64,000 nt of DNA from CAZUWH01 sp964624075 (GCA_964624075.1 CAZUWH010000010.1:1-64000), one strand, 5' to 3'; positions 6,882 through 18,182 are shown, counted from the first letter of the stretch. Notes: a model not told the origin generated them from the letters alone. Translations and numbers: made by a program.

Positions 6882-9644
6882 ATGAACTTCACTTTGCTGA
6901 AAGAACTTTTCGCGGGTTTCCTTCGCACCCGCCACATCATCCGTCATTTCCGCCGCCGGGCGCTGCTGGAGACGTTGATCCGGACCGGTGTCAGTCGCGA
7001 AATCCCAGTGGGTCACGCACAATCCCTGGTCACCGCGGCCAGGAGCGACGCGGGTGCGTTGCTCAGGCAACTCGACAGTCACCTCGACGGCCTGAGCGAG
7101 TCCCAGACCGAAGTCATCCGCGCGGACGTCGGTCTCAACGAAGTTGAGCACGAAAGACCTCTGCCGTGGTGGCTACACCTGTGGCACTGCTACAAGACAC
7201 CCTTCGACCTGCTGCTGACACTGCTTGCAATCATCTCGTATGTCACCGAGGACGCCAAGGCAACCGTCGTGATCGGTGCGATGGTCGTGCTGTCCGTTGT
7301 CATCCGGTTCTGGCAGGAGCGCAAGTCCAGCAAGGCGGCCGACAAGCTAAAAGCGATGGTCAGCAACACCGCCACGGTCCTGCGCCGCATCCCGTCGGAG
7401 AACACTGCGCTGGAACCGCAACCCGAACATGCACAACCGCAGGCGTGGTCGGTAAAGCGTGTCGAGCTACCGATCAAACTGCTGGTACCGGGCGACGTGG
7501 TCGTGCTCTCCGCCGGGGACATGATCCCTGCCGATTGCCGCATCCTGCGCGCCCAGAACCTGTTCGTGAATCAGTCGGCAATGACCGGCGAATCCCTGTC
7601 GGTGGAGAAGTACCCACAGCAGCGCGGTCGGGACACGGTCAACCCGCTGGAACTGGACAACATCCTGTTCATGGGTACCAACGTGGTGTCGGGCTCGGCT
7701 GCCGCCGTGGTGGTAGCCACGGGCAATCGGAGCTGCTTTGGTGCACTCGCCCAGCGCGTCACCGAGACCGACCGGGCGCCGACACAATTCCAGGCCGGCG
7801 TGAACAAGGTCGCCTGGCTGTTGATTCGCTTCATGTTCATCATGGCGCCCCTGGTCCTGCTCATTAATGGCCTTACCAAGGGCAACTGGATGGATGCAGC
7901 GCTGTTTGCCATGTCCATCGCCGTAGGGCTCACACCGGAGATGCTACCGATGATCGTGACCTCCACGCTTGCCAAGGGCGCCGTGCTGCTCTCGCGCCGC
8001 AAAGTGATCGTGAAGCGGCTGGATGCTATCCAGAACTTCGGTGCAATGGACGTACTGTGCACCGATAAGACCGGGACGCTCACCCAGGATAAGGTTCTCC
8101 TGGCACGCCATACCGACGTATGGGGCATGGCCTCCGACGATGTGCTGGAATACGCCTACCTCAACAGTTACTATCAGACAGGGCTGAAAAATCTACTCGA
8201 TGTGGCTGTGCTGGAACATGCCGAGGTGTACAGGGAACTCGATGTAACGACGGTATTTCGCCTGGTCGATGAAATCCCGTTCGACTTTCAGCGCCGGCGC
8301 ATGTCGGTCGTGGTCACCGAACATGACGCGTCACATCGATTGATCTGCAAGGGCGCCGTCGAGGAGGTTCTCCACGTGTGCAGCCTGGTTCGCCACGGCG
8401 TGATCGACGAGCCGCTTACGAACGGATTGCTAGCGCAGATTCTTGAGGTAACGGATTCGCTCAACCAGGAAGGCTTGCGCGTCGTGGCGGTCGCGGTCAA
8501 GGACCTGCCAGCGGTTGACAAAGATTACCGCGTGCCTGATGAATGCGACCTGACCCTGATCGGCTACGTCGCTTTCCTGGATCCACCGAAGGAAACAACG
8601 GCACCAGCGCTCAAGGCGCTCGCCGATCATGGCGTGACGGTAAAGGTGCTGACCGGTGACAACGCGCTGGTCACGGCCAAGATCTGCAAAGAGGTGGGTC
8701 TGGAGCCCAATGGCGTGCTCCTTGGCGTGGATATGGAGCGCATGAGTGACGCGGAATTGGCGCAGGTGGTGGAGAGGCATGACGTATTCGCCAAGCTCAC
8801 CCCGGCGCACAAAGAACGCATCGTGCGGCTGCTGCGGAACAACGGCCATGTGGTTGGTTTCATGGGCGACGGTATTAACGATGCGGCCGCGCTGCGCACA
8901 GCCGACATCGGCATCTCGGTCGACTCCGGCGTAGATATCGCCAAGGAGGCGGCCGACATCATCCTGCTGGAAAAGAGCCTGATGGTACTGGAAGAGGGCG
9001 TACTGGAAGGCCGCAGGACCTTCGCTAACATGCTCAAGTACATCAAGATGACGGCGAGTTCCAACTTTGGCAACGTCTTCTCGGTGCTGGTGGCCGGCGC
9101 CTTCATCCCATTCCTGCCGATGTTGCCAATGCACTTGCTGGTGCAGAACCTGCTCTATGACATCTCGCAGATTGCCATTCCGTTTGACCATGCGGATAAG
9201 GAACTGCTGCGGCAGCCGCAGCGCTGGCAGCCGGGCGACATCGGCCGATTCATGGTGTTCTTCGGGCCGATCAGCTCGATCTTCGATATTACAACCTACG
9301 CGATGATGTGGTTTGTGTTCGCGGCTAACGTCCCTGAACAACAGACCCTGTTCCAGTCCGGCTGGTTTATTGTCGGCCTGTTGACCCAGACTCTGATCGT
9401 GCACATGATCCGCACGCCCAAGGTCCCATTCATCCAGAGCCGGGCCGCGACGCCGCTGCTTGTGATGACCGGCCTCATCATGGCCGTGGGCCTCTTTCTG
9501 CCGATGGGGCCGTTGGCACACTACTTCAAGCTGCAAGTGCTGCCGCCACTGTACTTCGTGTTCCTGCCGATGATCCTGCTGGGCTATATGGGCCTGACAC
9601 AGGTTATGAAGGGACTGTATATTCGCCGGTTTGGCTGGCAGTAG
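6882..9644 (+). CDS. mgtA: magnesium-importing P-type ATPase
   Basis: Type IIIB P-type ATPase of the inner membrane, importing Mg2+. The 920 residues match MgtA/MgtB. An N-terminal cytoplasmic region precedes the first helices. The actuator domain carries M-T-G-E-S near residue 234, the phosphorylation motif D-K-T-G-T-L-T-Q-D-K lies near residue 395, and the hinge has V-L-T-G-D-N and F-M-G-D-G-I-N-D-A-A. About four more helices occupy the C-terminal quarter. The D-K-T-G-T-L-T-Q-D and P-M-L-P-M-H forms point to the Mg2+ branch, not Ca2+ or K+ pumps. It stands alone, preceded by two strong hairpins. The start MNFTLLKEL is preceded by a GAGAACGAG purine run. Confidence 0.93.
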   Translation: MNFTLLKELFAGFLRTRHIIRHFRRRALLETLIRTGVSREIPVGHAQSLVTAARSDAGALLRQLDSHLDGLSESQTEVIRADVGLNEVEHERPLPWWLHLWHCYKTPFDLLLTLLAIISYVTEDAKATVVIGAMVVLSVVIRFWQERKSSKAADKLKAMVSNTATVLRRIPSENTALEPQPEHAQPQAWSVKRVELPIKLLVPGDVVVLSAGDMIPADCRILRAQNLFVNQSAMTGESLSVEKYPQQRGRDTVNPLELDNILFMGTNVVSGSAAAVVVATGNRSCFGALAQRVTETDRAPTQFQAGVNKVAWLLIRFMFIMAPLVLLINGLTKGNWMDAALFAMSIAVGLTPEMLPMIVTSTLAKGAVLLSRRKVIVKRLDAIQNFGAMDVLCTDKTGTLTQDKVLLARHTDVWGMASDDVLEYAYLNSYYQTGLKNLLDVAVLEHAEVYRELDVTTVFRLVDEIPFDFQRRRMSVVVTEHDASHRLICKGAVEEVLHVCSLVRHGVIDEPLTNGLLAQILEVTDSLNQEGLRVVAVAVKDLPAVDKDYRVPDECDLTLIGYVAFLDPPKETTAPALKALADHGVTVKVLTGDNALVTAKICKEVGLEPNGVLLGVDMERMSDAELAQVVERHDVFAKLTPAHKERIVRLLRNNGHVVGFMGDGINDAAALRTADIGISVDSGVDIAKEAADIILLEKSLMVLEEGVLEGRRTFANMLKYIKMTASSNFGNVFSVLVAGAFIPFLPMLPMHLLVQNLLYDISQIAIPFDHADKELLRQPQRWQPGDIGRFMVFFGPISSIFDITTYAMMWFVFAANVPEQQTLFQSGWFIVGLLTQTLIVHMIRTPKVPFIQSRAATPLLVMTGLIMAVGLFLPMGPLAHYFKLQVLPPLYFVFLPMILLGYMGLTQVMKGLYIRRFGWQ

Positions 9645-9721
9645 GAGGAGGCGCGGGAGCGATCCAGAAGACCCACGAGCTTGGTTGCCGTCGGCAGGCG
9701 TATCGGCGGACGCATCGGGCT

Positions 9722-10763
9722 TCAGGATCGGTTGGAATGATGAAACAACCCTTGCGACGCAAGGGGACGGTGCTTGGTGGCCTCAATGTCGAACAGAATG
9801 CTCAGCATACGCCGCTGGAACAAGGTCGGCCGTTCGCAGGGCGTGCCATACGAGGGGAGGAGAGGCGGCAGACGGTCGATCTCTTCACCACGGCTAAGCA
9901 GAGCGAGCGCGCAGGCCCTGGCCACCTGATCGCCGATCACAGCCGTCAGGCCATCGAGCACGGGATTGCAGTCCACATCATAGAAAACCGGTATCCCATC
10001 TTCCCCGAGAACGAACAGCAGCATGGTCCAGCGACATCCCGCCGCTGCGGCAGCCCGTTGCAGGGGCTCTGTCCACGGGCCGGGTGCCATCGGTAGAAAG
10101 ATCTCAAGATGCTCCAGACTCTGCCGCCCCGGCATCTGGAAGCTGGCGGCTAGCACGAGCCTGTCATCCACCACCCATGCCCGGACCAGCGGACTCGGCG
10201 CCGCAATGGGAGCCAGCGGAACCGGTGCCAGAGTGTCGGCCACTAGGGCCAGCTGCTGACGCTCCTGGAATCTTTGCCAGCTCTCCCGCCCGGTTGCAGG
10301 GCGCCAGATCACCCCTTCGGACGTAGCGAGGAGTCGTTGCGCTGCATCCGTTTCTCTGGTCAGAATCAAAGGCGGGACGGGGAGTTCGGCCCGTTGCAGG
10401 GTTAGAAGCTGCTACAGCTTGGTAAAGGCACGCTCGTGCGCCCGGGGCGGGTTGAACAGGCGAACGCCTTGCGCATCCAGACGGCGGAACAGACTGACGA
10501 GATAGCTTTGCCGCTTCCGGCGCCAGGGCGGGCTCCTCGTGACGGAAATCGAACAGGCCTGCTGTCTGTAGGGCCGTGAGATCGCAGTCTCCCCACCACA
10601 GGTGGTCGCTCGCGATCCTGGTTTCCGGTCGATGTTTCCGGTCGATCAATGAAGGTCAGGTCGAAAACCGCCGTCGTGCCGGGCGCCGGGGCTTCCAGGT
10701 GCGTGGCCACCAGTCGCGCTGTCCGGTTTTGCCCTGGTGGGCAAACAGGCCGACGGTCCGCAT
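9722..10763 (-). pseudogene. ATP-grasp fold protein, frameshifted
   Basis: The start at 10763 gives MRTVGLFAHQGKTG, after which frames change. Pieces include D-H-L-W-W-G-D-C-D-L-T-A-L, then R-L-F-N-P-P-R-A-H-E-R-A-F-T-K-L-Y with L-P-V-P-P, and a long C-terminal frame (from about 10369) with F-Y-D-V-D-C-N-P-V. The N-P-x-x-A-x-x-x-x-x-K-L then L-P-V-P order and the D-x-N-P end are typical of RimK-like ATP-grasp ligases. The substrate is unknown. At least three frame changes leave only the last 215 codons open. It lies directly downstream of decayed TolC genes on the same strand, so the two may have worked together in making and exporting a product; that link is inference. Confidence 0.5.
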
Positions 10764-10836
10764 CTCATGGCACTCCTCTGAAGGAGGTCGAGGGGGGAGG
10801 GAGGGGATGCTTTCCCCCATGTCCTGTTCCGGGTTT

Positions 10837-12201
10837 TCACGATGTACCCGTCTGCTGTGCCGCAGGTGGTGCGAAATAGTGCAACATGTTGGTTCTGCGC
10901 AGCGCTGCCACCCGTTTTTGCGCGAAGGTCGTCGCGGCGCTCTGTTCGCCATACAGACTGGCGAGAATGCCTTCCGTCTTGCGAGGGGACTCGCTATAGC
11001 CGTAGTTTGCCCAGTTCTGCTGGGAAACCGCCTGCAGATTGAACTGGACATCGGGACGAGGGCGGTTTTCCTCCGCCACACGCAGGGCTTCCACCTCGGT
11101 TGTATTCGGCGAGTCGGGTCGAAGCCGCCACATAATTTGCACGTGCATCCTCGACGCGTAGATGTGCCTTGGCCGCCTCGGCATCGCCTAGCGCCTTGTC
11201 ATGACCGTCGCCCGATCCAGGGCAAAGCGTCGCTCCACCCCCGCGGCCAGTTCGGCGACAAGCTTCGGGTTTTCCTCCGCCGCAAACAGCTCTTTCAGCG
11301 CCCGCACGAGGTTCCAATAGGCCGTATCGGCCTGGGCAAGGATTTGGTTGATGGTTTCCCGGAGTTGAAGATCGGTATGGGACTGTTCAGGCTGGCTGCG
11401 TTTGATGGCCGTCTCGGCGCTGGCCAGTTCCCCGAAACCGGCTGAGAACAGCACCGGCCCGGACAGATTCAGCGTCGCATCGGACAACCAGCGGCCATCC
11501 TCGTAATGATGGTCATTGGCGTAATAGACCTTCTTGTCCCTGGTCTGGGTGATCAGGGTCAACGAAGGTCCCCACGGGAGCTGCTGTTGCAGGTTGACCG
11601 TATAGCGCATCTGGTGGAGGGGACCGTTCTTGTCGTCCGTGCTGGCCTTGGCTCTTCGGCATCGATCCGCCGGAAGACGATGGCCGTTACCTCCGGCGAG
11701 TTCGGGATGCCGAAGTGATAATTTGAATTGCCTGAACCAATGAACTCCTTGACACCCACCAGACCGATTCGTGACCGCAGACGCATGTCGCTCATCGTGT
11801 AGCCCACGGACAGGTCGAGCGAAGGCACGAACAGGGCTTCCGCCTCGCGCAGGACAGCGGCTACCTTCTCCGGCTCGATCCGGGGGCCCCGGACAGACTC
11901 AGATTCCGCTCCAATGCGGCCTGGATGACCTTTGGCAGCGTCAAGGAAAGAAGACGGCGGCCAGAAACGGTTCAATCAGGGCATGCCGCGCCCTTCTCTT
12001 CTGCGGAAGGGGATACCGTGACCTGCCCGGCCACGTTCCGAGCCAGGGCCGTCGCATGGGCCCGCGCACGGCCGGCGCAACCGTTTCCGGGGCTACGATC
12101 CTTCCCTCCGGAGCTGGTGCCTGTTCTGCGATGACGGCGACGGGTGGAACCATGGACAGGCCGAACAGGAGTCTGTCAACCAGGGGTGACGGTCGGGTCA
12201 T
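10837..12201 (-). pseudogene. TolC-family outer membrane protein, copy A, frameshifted
   Basis: The start at 12201 gives a signal-peptide-like N-terminus (MTRPSPLVDRLLFGLSMVPPVAVIAEQAPA). Later frames give L-F-V-P-S-L-D-L-S-V-G-Y, Y-T-V-N-L-Q-Q-Q-L-P-W-G-P-S-L, A-D-T-A-Y-W-N-L-V-R-A-L and A-A-G-V-E-R-R-F-A-L, all in the order of an OEP/TolC protein. Frames switch at least four times. TolC proteins form trimeric outer-membrane exit ducts for type I secretion and efflux. It follows copy B on the same strand and precedes the broken ATP-grasp gene. The second half of the fold is hard to recognise, so it may also be truncated. Confidence 0.6.
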
Positions 12202-12219
12202 GGCTTTGCGTTCTTCGCA

Positions 12220-14147
12220 GTGAAGTGGCTGACGAGGGCGATGGTTTTCAGACCGGCAACGCGTTGGCGGTCCATTTCGGTTTTCGCCGTCCGCTCGCCG
12301 AAGCGATCGGCCAGGAAACCGGCGGCGGCGAGCAGGCTGCCTGGCGGCTACCGTGGGCCTGGATGTGGGCCTTTTCTGCTTCGAGCAGCCTGATCAACTT
12401 CTCCGTCAGTTCGTACTCGGTCACGCGCCGGGTGTCCTGGTAGGCCTTCGCCCGGTTGAAAACCATCTGCGCTGCCTCCTGGCCGCGGCGGGTGATCGTA
12501 ACGCGGGCGCTGCGCATGGCGGCAGCGGCATCACGCAGGTCGTTGTCGAGGGCGAGTTCCGTAGCATCGCGGAGCAGGGTCTGCTATCGCCCGCTAGCCT
12601 CCGCCTCCACCTGGCGCCGCCTTGGCCCCGCCCGTTCGCCCAGTGTAGTGGCAAGCCGATCCCTGCCGTGGTAGTGATCTGGTCCGGGCCAGAGATGTTG
12701 GTCAGGGAATCGGTTAAAGTCTCGTAGCCGAACAGGGCGTTGCTTTGATGGAGCTGCGCTGCGGCGCTGACCCGGATGTCGGGGTTGGTCTGCCGGTCCC
12801 CCGAGTCTCGTGGATCGCGGCTACCGTCAGAATCCGCACGGCGGCCTGCCGGTAGGCGGGATTGTTGCGGCCCGCGGACGGATCGTCGATCCGTTCCTCT
12901 TCCTGGGCCAGAAGGGCGGCGAAGCCGACCGGTAGCAGCGGAGCATGATCTTCGAGAGCAAGCGTCCCGTGCAACTGGTTCGCCACTGTGAAATAATCCT
13001 GCACGGCGCGGTCATAGGCGCTGGCGAGGGCTGCCGCCTGCGCTTTGACCTGTACCTGGTCGATCGAATTCCGTAATCTGTCCCCGTTCATACAGGTTTG
13101 CCGTATGGGTCTCAAGGGTCCGTGCCGCCTTTGTCAGCCGGTCGGCCAGTTCGATGTTCGGGACGGCACCCACCAGCGCCCAATAGTTGGTATCCACCCG
13201 GCGCAAGGTCTCATTCACGACGACCTTGAAGCCGAACACCTGGGCCTCGACTGCATGTTCGGCGACTGTCCGGGTCAGGTTGGGCTCGTAGTCCACGCTA
13301 AAGGTACGCGTGAACGGCAAGGGGAGGTGGTCTGCACACCGACGCCCATCGTCCAGGGGCGATCGTAAGGATCTGGCGTAGGTGTCCCGTCCGCCAGTCT
13401 GATCGTGTAATACGTGTCCATGTAGCGGGCGCGGAGGCTAAAGGTGATCTTCTGCCCCTATGGCAACCGCTGACTCAGAAAGCCGGCGATGGCGTAGCCG
13501 GTGGCATCGAAGGTGGTCGATCCCTGGTTTGCCTCGATCCGGCTGTCATAGTAGCCTTCGGGGTGGGGATTGGCATAAACTAGGGCAAGGATCGGTCCCT
13601 CGCCGAAATATTTGTACCACTGACCCGCGTATTGCGCGGGCATGCCGGCGATGCTGCTGCAAGGAACCAGAGCCTTCTTGAACTTTTCATCGCGCAGGAT
13701 CCGGGTCTTGCCATGGGCATAATCGGCGTTGAACGAAACGGTCAGGACCGGGCGGAACAAGGCTTGCGCCTGAAGCAGCACTTGGCGGGCGATGTCACGG
13801 GCGATACCGCTGCGCTGGAGGTGGAGGGCCAGATTGTGCTCCAACGTCTGCATGGCTATGTCGCGCACGGTCATGCTGCGCGGTGCAGCCGTTGTTAGCC
13901 GCCCTACGCCCAGATCACGGACAGAGGCGAGCGCATGTGTCAGCGCTTCTGCCGCCGGTGCTTCCTGCCGGGCCAGAATAGAATCGGCAAGAGAGGGCCG
14001 TTCCAGTTGTGCCACTGCCACTATAGGCCGCCCCGTGCGATGGCCGCCGCCGCTTCGGCTTCGCTGGTGATGGCGGCGGCCTTTCCTTTCTGCCCTGTCA
14101 GCAGGCCGGCCACCAGCGCCATGCCTCCCCACACCCGTGCCGTCCAT
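12220..14147 (-). pseudogene. TolC-family outer membrane protein, copy B, frameshifted
   Basis: Pieces in several frames cover a whole TolC-like protein. An N-terminal helix region has R-D-I-A-M-Q-T-L-E-H-N-L-A-L and A-Q-A-L-F-R-P-V-L-T-V-S-F-N-A-D-Y. A middle part has L-R-R-V-D-T-N-Y-W-A-L-V-G-A-V and a long coiled-coil part runs Q-V-K-A-Q-A-A-A-L-A-S-A-Y. The C-terminal helices include F-N-R-A-K-A-Y-Q-D-T-R-R-V-T-E-Y-E-L. At least five frameshifts separate them. The N-terminal boundary at 14147 is approximate. Confidence 0.6.
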
Positions 14148-14199
14148 GCCGGGGAGAGGGTTTTCAGAGGAAGTGCCTAGAAACCGTTCATCATATCCC

Positions 14200-15711
14200 T
14201 CCGTTGGCCATGCCGTTGGTCATCACTTTTTCAAGAATGCCCCGTGCGGCCGAGATAGCGGACGATCCCCATGCCGTGGTCGATCCAGGCCGAGATGTTC
14301 GCCAGACGCGCCGTCAGCACCGTATTGGAACGGGCAAGATACTCGCAATAGAACATAAGATACTGTTCATTGCGCTCCGCGGCCTTCTGGAGAGCGAGCC
14401 GTGCTAGTTTCAGTTCCTCCTCGCTGCGTTGTCTCCGCAGATCCGCCGAGCGGATCTCTTGCTGTGCCTCGTCCATGCGGCGGAGCAGGCGGTTGCGGGT
14501 TTCCTTCAGCCTGTCTCCACCGTCTGCCGTTCGGTATAGCGTGGGTGCAGGCTGCCGCTACCTCGTAGGCATCCGACAGAGGCAGGGCATAGCGGAGAAA
14601 GACGGCGAGGTTGGTCTAGTCTGGATTGAACAGATGTCCCAGGGTCCCGCTCACTCGGTCATAGCTATAAACGTTGTCCACCTGGCCTATGGCATAGCTG
14701 AACGATAGCCGAGATATCGGGGCGGATCTGATTATCACGGAAACGCGTGTTAGCCCGGTTTGCGTCGAACTGCGCCTCGACGATGGCTAAGTTCGGATGG
14801 CCGGCCAGAAGCGCCTCTTCCACGTTTTCGACCACAATAACGGTTCGATGTACACCATAGGTAACTAATCTGCACGCATGGAAACGTCAATCTCCGGCAC
14901 GAATACAATCTCATCACGCAAGGCTAGCAGACGGCGCAGAGCATTCGATGTCTGCAAGTAGTTGTTCCATGCGATTTCCAGGTGATTCCTGGTATTCTCG
15001 GTCTCGGCCTGAACCTGTTTCAGATCATAGAGCGTGACCGAGCCAGCATCGAAGCGGCGTTGCACGCTGATTCCGATGACCTCTAGAAGCCGCTGATGGG
15101 TGGCGATGGTAATGATTTCCTCCCGTACCTGGACAAGAGCCAGGTAGGCGAGCAGGGCGGTCTCAAACTTTAAGGTTGTTCATATTGCTTCAGTACAAGT
15201 TTTAGAAGCTGATTGCTTTCAGCCCAAAAGGCTTCCAGATTGGTGAGCGACCCGTCCGGCCTGAAGCCCTTCTTGGTGAACGGAAGCGGCATGGCGACAG
15301 ACAGGGACAGATTGGCCGTCCACGGCATCCGGCTGCCCCAGCCGAACGGGTTAGCAACGATACCACCACAGGATATTCGGAAAAGCCAAGCGGGTCATAG
15401 GTGTCCTTGATGCGGCGATTGAGATCGGCCTGGAGACTGACGACTCCCCCCACGGAAGGGGCTGTTCAAGGGCCATGGCGTAGGTGGTGGTGAACGGAGT
15501 GACCGGATCCTTGTTGGTGATGGTGAAGTTTGCAAATTCTGTCTCGGTGCCGAGAACGGGAGCGAGCAGACATTTATAAAAATCAGACGTCTCGTCAGTG
15601 CTTTCTATGATACTTTAATCAATAGAAATACATCCTGTGATCGTATTTCCCGTGGAAAAGCCGTTATTGCCCTGGTTATCCTGATTCAAGACGTTGATCC
15701 GCAGCGTGGCC
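14200..15711 (-). pseudogene. TolC-family outer membrane protein, copy C, frameshifted
   Basis: A third remnant of the same family. It includes N-F-T-I-T-N-K-D-P-V-T-P-F-T-T-T-Y-A-M-A-L-E-Q near 15470-15540, Q-R-R-F-D-A-G-S-V-T-L-Y-D-L-K-Q-V-Q-A-E-T near 15000-15065, H-P-N-L-A-I-V-E-A-Q-F-D-A near 14760-14800 and a C-terminal helix (E-E-L-K-L-A-R-L-A-L-Q-K-A) near 14350-14430. Stops and frameshifts separate them. Boundaries are approximate. Three tandem TolC genes suggest either a duplicated exporter component or three related ducts, all now lost. Confidence 0.55.
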
Positions 15712-15802
15712 ATGCACCGCGACAGGTGTGAGAGACTGCACTTCACGGGAAATTGATGCATAGAACGGAGTCCTCAGATGTTTCCCAGAAGGGGTGGTCG
15801 CC

Positions 15803-16839
15803 ATGAGTGATGACGAAGACAAAACAGTTGTTGCCGGGGAGATGGAACAAAAAACCCGCTAAACAGCGGTGCCACCCTTCCGGGTCTGCCCCCAGCCTAT
15901 CTGGTCTGTCTCGAAGCATCCCAGGTCGAAAACCTGATCGTCGGGCAGTCATTTCTTCTTATCTTCTTACGGAAATAGAAGTGTTGCTTGGACGCGATTC
16001 TTCCTGCGTGATCCCGATCACGGCCAAGAAACTGTCCCGTCGTCATGCCCGCATTTTTGCCGGCGCTGGCCGATGGGGTATCGAGGATACCGACAGCACC
16101 AATGGTATCTTTGTCAATGAAATCAAGGTTCCGAGCGCGTGGCTCAATCATCACGATGAGATCCGGGAACTTGAACGGCCAGCCCTTGTCAAGCCACAGG
16201 CCAAGACAGCCGCCGCCGTGGGGGCTGTCCATCCTGCTGCTTCTCCGGGCAGTACTCCGCCTACCGCTTGAGGCCGTCCCCGGTGCGGAAGAGGGAAGCG
16301 GCACGCTGCTGATTACCGGTCCCAAGGCGAGTGAAATCATTACAGACATACGAGCAGAAGATCAGAAAGAGAAAAATAAATCCCCTCCGGTCCAGAATCC
16401 TGCCAGACCAAAACAGCCGCGCGGGGGAGTGGCAGCCCGTATTCTTCGTCCCCTGGCGGCTGTTCTCATCGTGGCAGCGGGTTTGGGCCTATGGTGGTAC
16501 TACGGCCATGAAAGCGGAACCGAACGGCTGGTGACGCAATCGAAGCAACTGCTGGAGCAGATCCTCCGTCGCAGTCACCAGCAAAGCCTGACCCAGATTC
16601 TGGCCACCGATCATGCGCAGGATACCGCGGCCCTGACCGACCAGCTTGCCCAAGCGGCCATTGCCTGGATGGCACCCCNNNNNNNNNNCCCCCCCCCCCC
16701 CCCCCCCCCCCGCGACGACGAAGCGCTCGCCAACCTCTACGCCCAGCTCACGCCTCTGCGCGTGGCATGCTGGAAGAGGAATGTTGCCATTACGATAAAG
16801 AACGGCGGCACCACGACTGAAGTGCGTGGTGTCCATTGA
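15803..16839 (+). pseudogene. FHA-domain membrane protein, frameshifted and interrupted by an assembly gap
   Basis: The start ATG at 15803 (MSDDEDKTVVAGEMEQKTR) soon meets a stop at 15860-15862. In other frames a full forkhead-associated domain follows: L-G-R-D-S-S-C-V-I-P, then L-S-R-R-H-A-R-I-F, then D-T-D-S-T-N-G-I-F-V-N, which are the phosphothreonine-binding GR, SxxH and TNG motifs. After about 16280 the frame changes to a linker and a membrane helix (I-L-R-P-L-A-A-V-L-I-V-A-A-G-L-G-L-W-W). N residues and a C run break the C-terminal part. FHA plus a single helix fits a signalling or secretion scaffold; it is divergent from the TolC block. Confidence 0.6.
16679..16711. other. assembly gap (10 N) followed by 23 C
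   Basis: Ten N residues at 16679-16688 are followed by an unbroken run of C at 16689-16711. This marks a place where the assembly could not be closed or where the homopolymer length is unresolved. Any reading of the FHA gene across it is unsafe. Confidence 0.95.
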
Positions 16840-16988
16840 CCGCGACCACGCAGAGGTTTATAGCAACTACTCTAAATCGCACGATAGCATACGCTGTGGA
16901 AGTAGGCAGGGAATAATTTGCGTATTGCATTGTCATTACCCCACCCTAGCCTATCCGGAAGAAGGGGGATACCAGGAAGGGGCAGGCT

Positions 16989-17342
16989 ATGTTCTTCAAG
17001 TATTTCATGGGAATCGGCAAAGCTAATCTTATGGCGATTGTAGAAAGCAATGCCTTGGCGGCGAAGGGAACACATGCTCTTGCCCATGAATATTTAAGCC
17101 TTGCGCACCGTAATATTGAAAGAGTAACCGTGGTTTCGAGGGCCATGATGGCCTGTCGTATGCCGACCAGAGTTGTTCTTCTGCAAAGCAGGCTCATACG
17201 TGAGGCGTTCTCCTGCTTCCTAGATGAACGCAACCGGCTGGCGGAGGTCACCAGTTCCGTTGTGCGTGAGACGCTTGCCCCTACTATCGGCGCCCGTTGC
17301 AAGGCAAACCTTTCTCCGTCAGCCTTCCAACTCCACGCATGA
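16989..17342 (+). CDS. phasin family protein (polyhydroxyalkanoate granule-associated)
   Basis: The 117-residue, helix-rich protein matches the Phasin_2 pattern: an I-V-E-S-N-A-L-A-A-K-G segment, then A-H-E-Y-L-S-L-A, T-V-V-S-R-A-M-M, R-L-I-R-E-A-F and R-E-T-L-A-P at the expected spacing for amphipathic helices that coat PHA granules. It is slightly shorter than many phasins. The start MFFKYFMGIG follows a GGAAGGGG purine run at a normal distance. No PHA synthase is in the window. It is flanked by non-coding sequence, so it is probably monocistronic. Confidence 0.65.
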   Translation: MFFKYFMGIGKANLMAIVESNALAAKGTHALAHEYLSLAHRNIERVTVVSRAMMACRMPTRVVLLQSRLIREAFSCFLDERNRLAEVTSSVVRETLAPTIGARCKANLSPSAFQLHA

Positions 17343-17741
17343 GATCATCCTTTTGGCCCGGTTGATCCAGGGGAGAGAGGAACGCAAGCCGTGACAAGGT
17401 TCACTCCCGTCAGGGGGGCAGGGCGTTTCCTATGGAACAAGGAGGGTCAGGCCGTGGGGGGAAGTGGGGAAGCAGATGCAGGAACGAAAGGAGATGGCCA
17501 TTTCGGCACCCCGGAAAACCAGTCTGGTCAAAGAAATACGAAGAACCAGAGACAAAATCTCACTGCGATAGAGCAATTTCCAGCCAAATGGTATGGCGTT
17601 GACTGGCAGAAGAGAAAACACCGGTACGGCCGGCGGGGGACCATCAACCTGACCGGAAACTGCCCTGGGAACTCCCTCTTCCGAACACGAGATCTCCCAT
17701 GCCTCGTGTTCGGAGGCTGAAAGGGGGCGCTTTATCCTGCC
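17343..17741. other. non-coding stretch
   Basis: No gene, tRNA or clear repeat is recognised. The open frame on the plus strand here (17391-17720) has no family pattern and no good start, so I do not call it. Confidence 0.4.
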
Positions 17742-18182
17742 CTACAACAATGATACCGAATCTGCCATTGGCCCTTTCTGGCCGACACGAATGGTCAAAC
17801 GGACCCGCTGTCCAGCCTCAAGCATTGACAGGCCGGCCTTTTCGATCACACGATTGCCGACAAACACGTCTTTGCCGCCGTTATCAGGCGAAACAAAACC
17901 AAATCCTTTCTCGCCGTTATAGAATTTGACGGTACCCTCGACGACCTCGGACTCTGTCGGGCCACCTGCGCCTATCTTGACAACTTCCTTGATCATCTCG
18001 ACTTGCGGTCCTTTTTTGCCTTTGGCGATGTAGCAGTCGATCACTGTCCCTTCAGGAAGGGTAGCAAGACCGACTTGCTCGACTGCCGATATGTGGAGAA
18101 AGGCGTCTGGACCTCCGTCCGACGGTGTAACGAAACCAAATCCCTTGGAGGGGTTGAACCATTTGACGGTGGCCCTGGGCAT
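17742..18182 (-). CDS. tandem cold-shock-domain protein
   Basis: Two cold-shock domains in 146 residues. The first begins RATVKWFNPSKGFGFV with the RNP1 motif K-G-F-G-F-V-T, and the second begins EGTVKFYNGEKGFGFV with G-F-G-F-V-S-P and D-V-F-V. Each binds single-stranded RNA or DNA; such double-domain proteins are usual in Alphaproteobacteria and act as RNA chaperones. The frame is open upstream to 18371, but the M-P-R-A-T-V start at 18182 fits the family and has an AGG nine bases upstream; 18191 is an alternative. It stands alone. Confidence 0.85.
   Translation of the reverse strand: MPRATVKWFNPSKGFGFVTPSDGGPDAFLHISAVEQVGLATLPEGTVIDCYIAKGKKGPQVEMIKEVVKIGAGGPTESEVVEGTVKFYNGEKGFGFVSPDNGGKDVFVGNRVIEKAGLSMLEAGQRVRLTIRVGQKGPMADSVSLL

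Noticed and set aside
17391..17720. Plus-strand ORF of 109 codons
   Set aside because: Polar, low-complexity translation, no start signal, no recognisable family.
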